Assembly (NCBI GenBank): GCA_037968815.1
Contig: JBBKWF010000011.1
Location: 434,001-498,000 of the forward strand
DNA: 64,000 nt
DNA from: Pseudopedobacter sp037968815
GTDB lineage: Bacteria > Bacteroidota > Bacteroidia > Sphingobacteriales > Sphingobacteriaceae
Reading direction: 5' to 3'
The translations under genes were made by a program, and so were the position numbers. The notes below the pieces were generated by a model that did no database searches, had not been told where the DNA came from, and saw only the letters and a list, made by a program, of their open reading frames with translations. Positions 62,208-64,000 of this stretch are shown one piece after another. Position 1 is the stretch's first letter, and every line of letters begins with the position of its first letter.

Positions 62208-63017
62208 ATGAAAAAACTATTACCCTTATTGTTTGTTTCAATATTATCTATAAGCAAGCTTTTTGCTCAATGTACTCCTCCCGCAAATATTACTATCGCT
62301 GGACCGGCCGTTACGCTTGTTAGCGGAGTAAATTACACAGCTATTGGGTGTACAGATCGTGTTGCTGTATTTACAGTATCCGAAGTTGCAGGGGCAACAG
62401 ATTATGAATGGCAAATTACCGGAACTAGTAGTCAAACCCGCGTTTCTCCAACTAAATACAGTATCGTATATGAAGGTAATAATGTCAATATTCAAGTAAC
62501 ACCAAAAAATGCTACATGCAGTGGCAACACCACAACTCTTGATGTTACTGTATATCAAACACCAAATAAGCCAAATATTATACAAACTGGTTCTACCTTA
62601 GATGCCACCACCACTGCAACTAATTACAAATGGTATTTGGGCAGTACAGTTGTTCCTGGAGCAACTTCTAAAACTTTCATTCCAGAATCTAACGGTTCAT
62701 ACATTGTTGAAGCTTACAACGCTACCGGTTGTAGTGTTTACTCAAATAGCGTCAACTATTTTAAAACTGCGATACAAGAAGATGCTATTTTTAGCAATTT
62801 CAGCTTTTACCCAAACCCAGTAACCACACAGCTTTTTGTAAATTTTAATAAGAATTATGATTTAAGCTTTTCAAGCTTATCAGGGCAAGAAACATTGCAA
62901 AAAAGCAACTTGCAAGGCAAACAAGAAATAGATTTGTCATCGTTAAATCGTGGCATCTATTTGATGAAAGTCACTAGCGATGGAAAAACAGCGGTACGAA
63001 AGTTGCTTTTAAAATAG
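62208..63017 (+). CDS. T9SS-sorted secreted protein with Ig/PKD-like domains
   Basis: This 269-residue protein has a Sec signal peptide (1-20, LFAQ), two Ig-like or PKD-like beta-sandwich segments (about 22-110 with CTDRVAVFTVSEVAGATDYEW; about 112-185 with NKPNIIQTGSTLDATTTATN) and a C-terminal T9SS type A sorting domain (FSFYPNPVTTQLFVNF ... GIYLMKVTSDGKTAVRKLLLK). It should be exported by Sec and then sorted across the outer membrane by the type IX system. Cysteines near 22 and 47 may form disulfides. The role is unknown; adhesion or surface-layer functions are typical for this design. Confidence 0.85.
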   Translation: MKKLLPLLFVSILSISKLFAQCTPPANITIAGPAVTLVSGVNYTAIGCTDRVAVFTVSEVAGATDYEWQITGTSSQTRVSPTKYSIVYEGNNVNIQVTPKNATCSGNTTTLDVTVYQTPNKPNIIQTGSTLDATTTATNYKWYLGSTVVPGATSKTFIPESNGSYIVEAYNATGCSVYSNSVNYFKTAIQEDAIFSNFSFYPNPVTTQLFVNFNKNYDLSFSSLSGQETLQKSNLQGKQEIDLSSLNRGIYLMKVTSDGKTAVRKLLLK

Positions 63018-63035
63018 AACAAAACAATTTTGACT

Positions 63036-63066
63036 AAACCCCGAAAAGTTGATTTTTCGGGGTTTT
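63036..63066 (+). terminator. Terminator after the T9SS-sorted protein gene
   Basis: AAACCCCGAAAA, a 5-base loop and TTTTTCGGGGTTTT form a stable stem with a following T-rich stretch, 19 bases after the stop. Confidence 0.85.
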
Positions 63067-63082
63067 CTTTTTATATTATAAT

Positions 63083-64000
63083 ATGTCAACAAAACCGAAT
63101 TTAATAGAGACAGTTGAACTAAGAACTCTAAAAACCGAAGATTATGCAGATTTAAAATCGGCAATGATATCTGCTTACTCTGCAATGGGAGAAAGCTTTT
63201 GGCAAGAAAAATCAATAGATAAATTAATTGACATTTTCCCAGATGGACAACTATGTATAGAGGTTAATGGTAAAGTGGTGGCTACAGCATTAAGCGTAAT
63301 TGTAGATTTTGATAAGTTAGGCACAACGCATACTTACGCTCAAGCAACCGGAAACTATACATTTAGCACTCATACAGACGAAGGCGATGTTTTATACGGA
63401 ATAGAAGTATTTGTACACCCTGATTACCGCGGGATGCGTTTAGCGAGAAGACTTTATGACGCTAGGAAATTATTGTGCGAAAACTTAAACTTAAAGTCGA
63501 TTATTTTGGGAGGAAGAATCCCAAACTTTGAGAAATTTAGCGACCTCACCCCTCGCCAATATATTGACAAAGTGAAAATGAAGGAAATATATGATCCTAC
63601 CCTTACTTTTCAGATTTCGAATGACTTCCACGTAAAAAAAATATTAAAAAATTACCTTCCAGAAGATCAGCAGTCTAAAGAATTTGCAACATTGCTGGAG
63701 TGGAATAACATCTACTATATTGATGAAGAGAAGGATAATTTACTTAAAAAATCTACCGTAAGGATAGGTTTAGTACAATGGCAAATGCGCTTATTCCCTA
63801 CGGTTTCAGATCTAATGGAAAGCGCTGAATACTTTGTAGATGCTGTGAGTGATTATTCATCTGATTTCTGTGTTTTTCCAGAGTTTTTTAACGCTCCTTT
63901 AATGGCGGATTACAATCATTTGGGAGAAGCAAAAGCAATAAGAGAACTAGCCAACCATACCGAATACATTAGAAACCGCTTTTGTGAACTAGCAGTTTCT
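63083..64000 (+). CDS. GNAT acetyltransferase fused to carbon-nitrogen hydrolase (nitrilase), 3' end outside window
   Basis: The frame is open from the ATG at 63083 to the window end (306 codons), so the C-terminus is missing. The N-terminal GNAT domain (about 1-190) shows LRTLKTEDYADLKSAMI and the acetyl-CoA-binding segment VFVHPDYRGMRLARRLYDAR. After a linker, the start of a nitrilase-superfamily domain is visible (about 230 onward): VRIGLVQWQMRLFPT and CVFPEFFNAP, where the Glu is the first catalytic residue. Such GNAT-nitrilase fusions of about 500 residues are known in Bacteroidota; the amide substrate is not known. Confidence 0.88.
   Translation, partial: MSTKPNLIETVELRTLKTEDYADLKSAMISAYSAMGESFWQEKSIDKLIDIFPDGQLCIEVNGKVVATALSVIVDFDKLGTTHTYAQATGNYTFSTHTDEGDVLYGIEVFVHPDYRGMRLARRLYDARKLLCENLNLKSIILGGRIPNFEKFSDLTPRQYIDKVKMKEIYDPTLTFQISNDFHVKKILKNYLPEDQQSKEFATLLEWNNIYYIDEEKDNLLKKSTVRIGLVQWQMRLFPTVSDLMESAEYFVDAVSDYSSDFCVFPEFFNAPLMADYNHLGEAKAIRELANHTEYIRNRFCELAVS

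Noticed and set aside
1..64000. tRNA, rRNA, riboswitch and CRISPR signals
   Set aside because: I looked through the intergenic spaces and found no cloverleaf, no conserved riboswitch core and no regularly spaced repeats. A dedicated covariance-model search could still find a divergent RNA.

Overview
The window is AT-rich chromosomal DNA from a Bacteroidota member, most likely a Sphingobacteriaceae (Pedobacter-like) soil or plant saprophyte. This rests on two SusC/SusD loci, a FecR/ECF-sigma pair, two proteins with type IX secretion C-terminal signals, the gliding lipoprotein gene gldH, a SusR-like membrane regulator, TAnnTTTG-type promoter boxes and an S16 protein with a long acidic tail. No rRNA, tRNA, CRISPR array, transposase or integrase was recognised.

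Layout. (1) 1-10788, minus strand: polysaccharide utilisation locus 1 (PUL1), with a SusR-like regulator, SusC, SusD, a DUF4886/SGNH lipoprotein and, after a terminator, a GH144-type endo-beta-1,2-glucanase cut by the window edge. (2) 10874-29282: mostly housekeeping genes. These are a TesA-like esterase divergent from a YbbA/YbbP-like ABC pair, a secreted EEP phosphatase/nuclease, trhO, an orphan unknown gene, an MG2/plug protein, a flavin reductase, a fused Dpp/Opp-type ATPase, an exonuclease, bioD-bioF, and the run holB - ricT-like - gldH. (3) 29283-48260: PUL2, transcribed entirely on the minus strand. In transcription order it encodes GH3, ECF sigma factor, a T9SS-sorted protein, FecR, an STN-type SusC, SusD, an IPT/TIG glycan-binding lipoprotein, GH92, two GH5 paralogues and a FAD-dependent oxidoreductase. 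(4) 48261-64000: housekeeping genes again. These are two small secreted proteins, rpsP, a nitroreductase, an MscS channel, otsAB convergent with a GH15 enzyme, a GT51 transglycosylase, mrp and an Nfu-type Fe-S scaffold, def, a T9SS-sorted protein and a GNAT-nitrilase fusion.

The most notable structure is that PUL2 lies between two copies of the same 260-bp segment, the 3' end of gldH. The left copy is part of intact gldH (29022-29281). The right copy (48261-48520) is a gldH fragment without its 5' end. The copies differ at eight positions by my reading, and all eight changes are synonymous. This suggests that the whole beta-glucan locus entered next to gldH by recombination with DNA carrying a diverged but functional gldH, and that the locus is a PUL-bearing genomic island.

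Functionally, PUL1 looks suited to beta-1,2-glucan, sensed by a membrane-spanning regulator. PUL2 looks suited to a beta-1,4-linked glucan that may carry alpha-mannose: GH5 cuts the backbone, GH92 removes mannose, GH3 takes glucose, and control is by sigma/FecR/STN surface signalling. The substrate assignments are inference from enzyme families.
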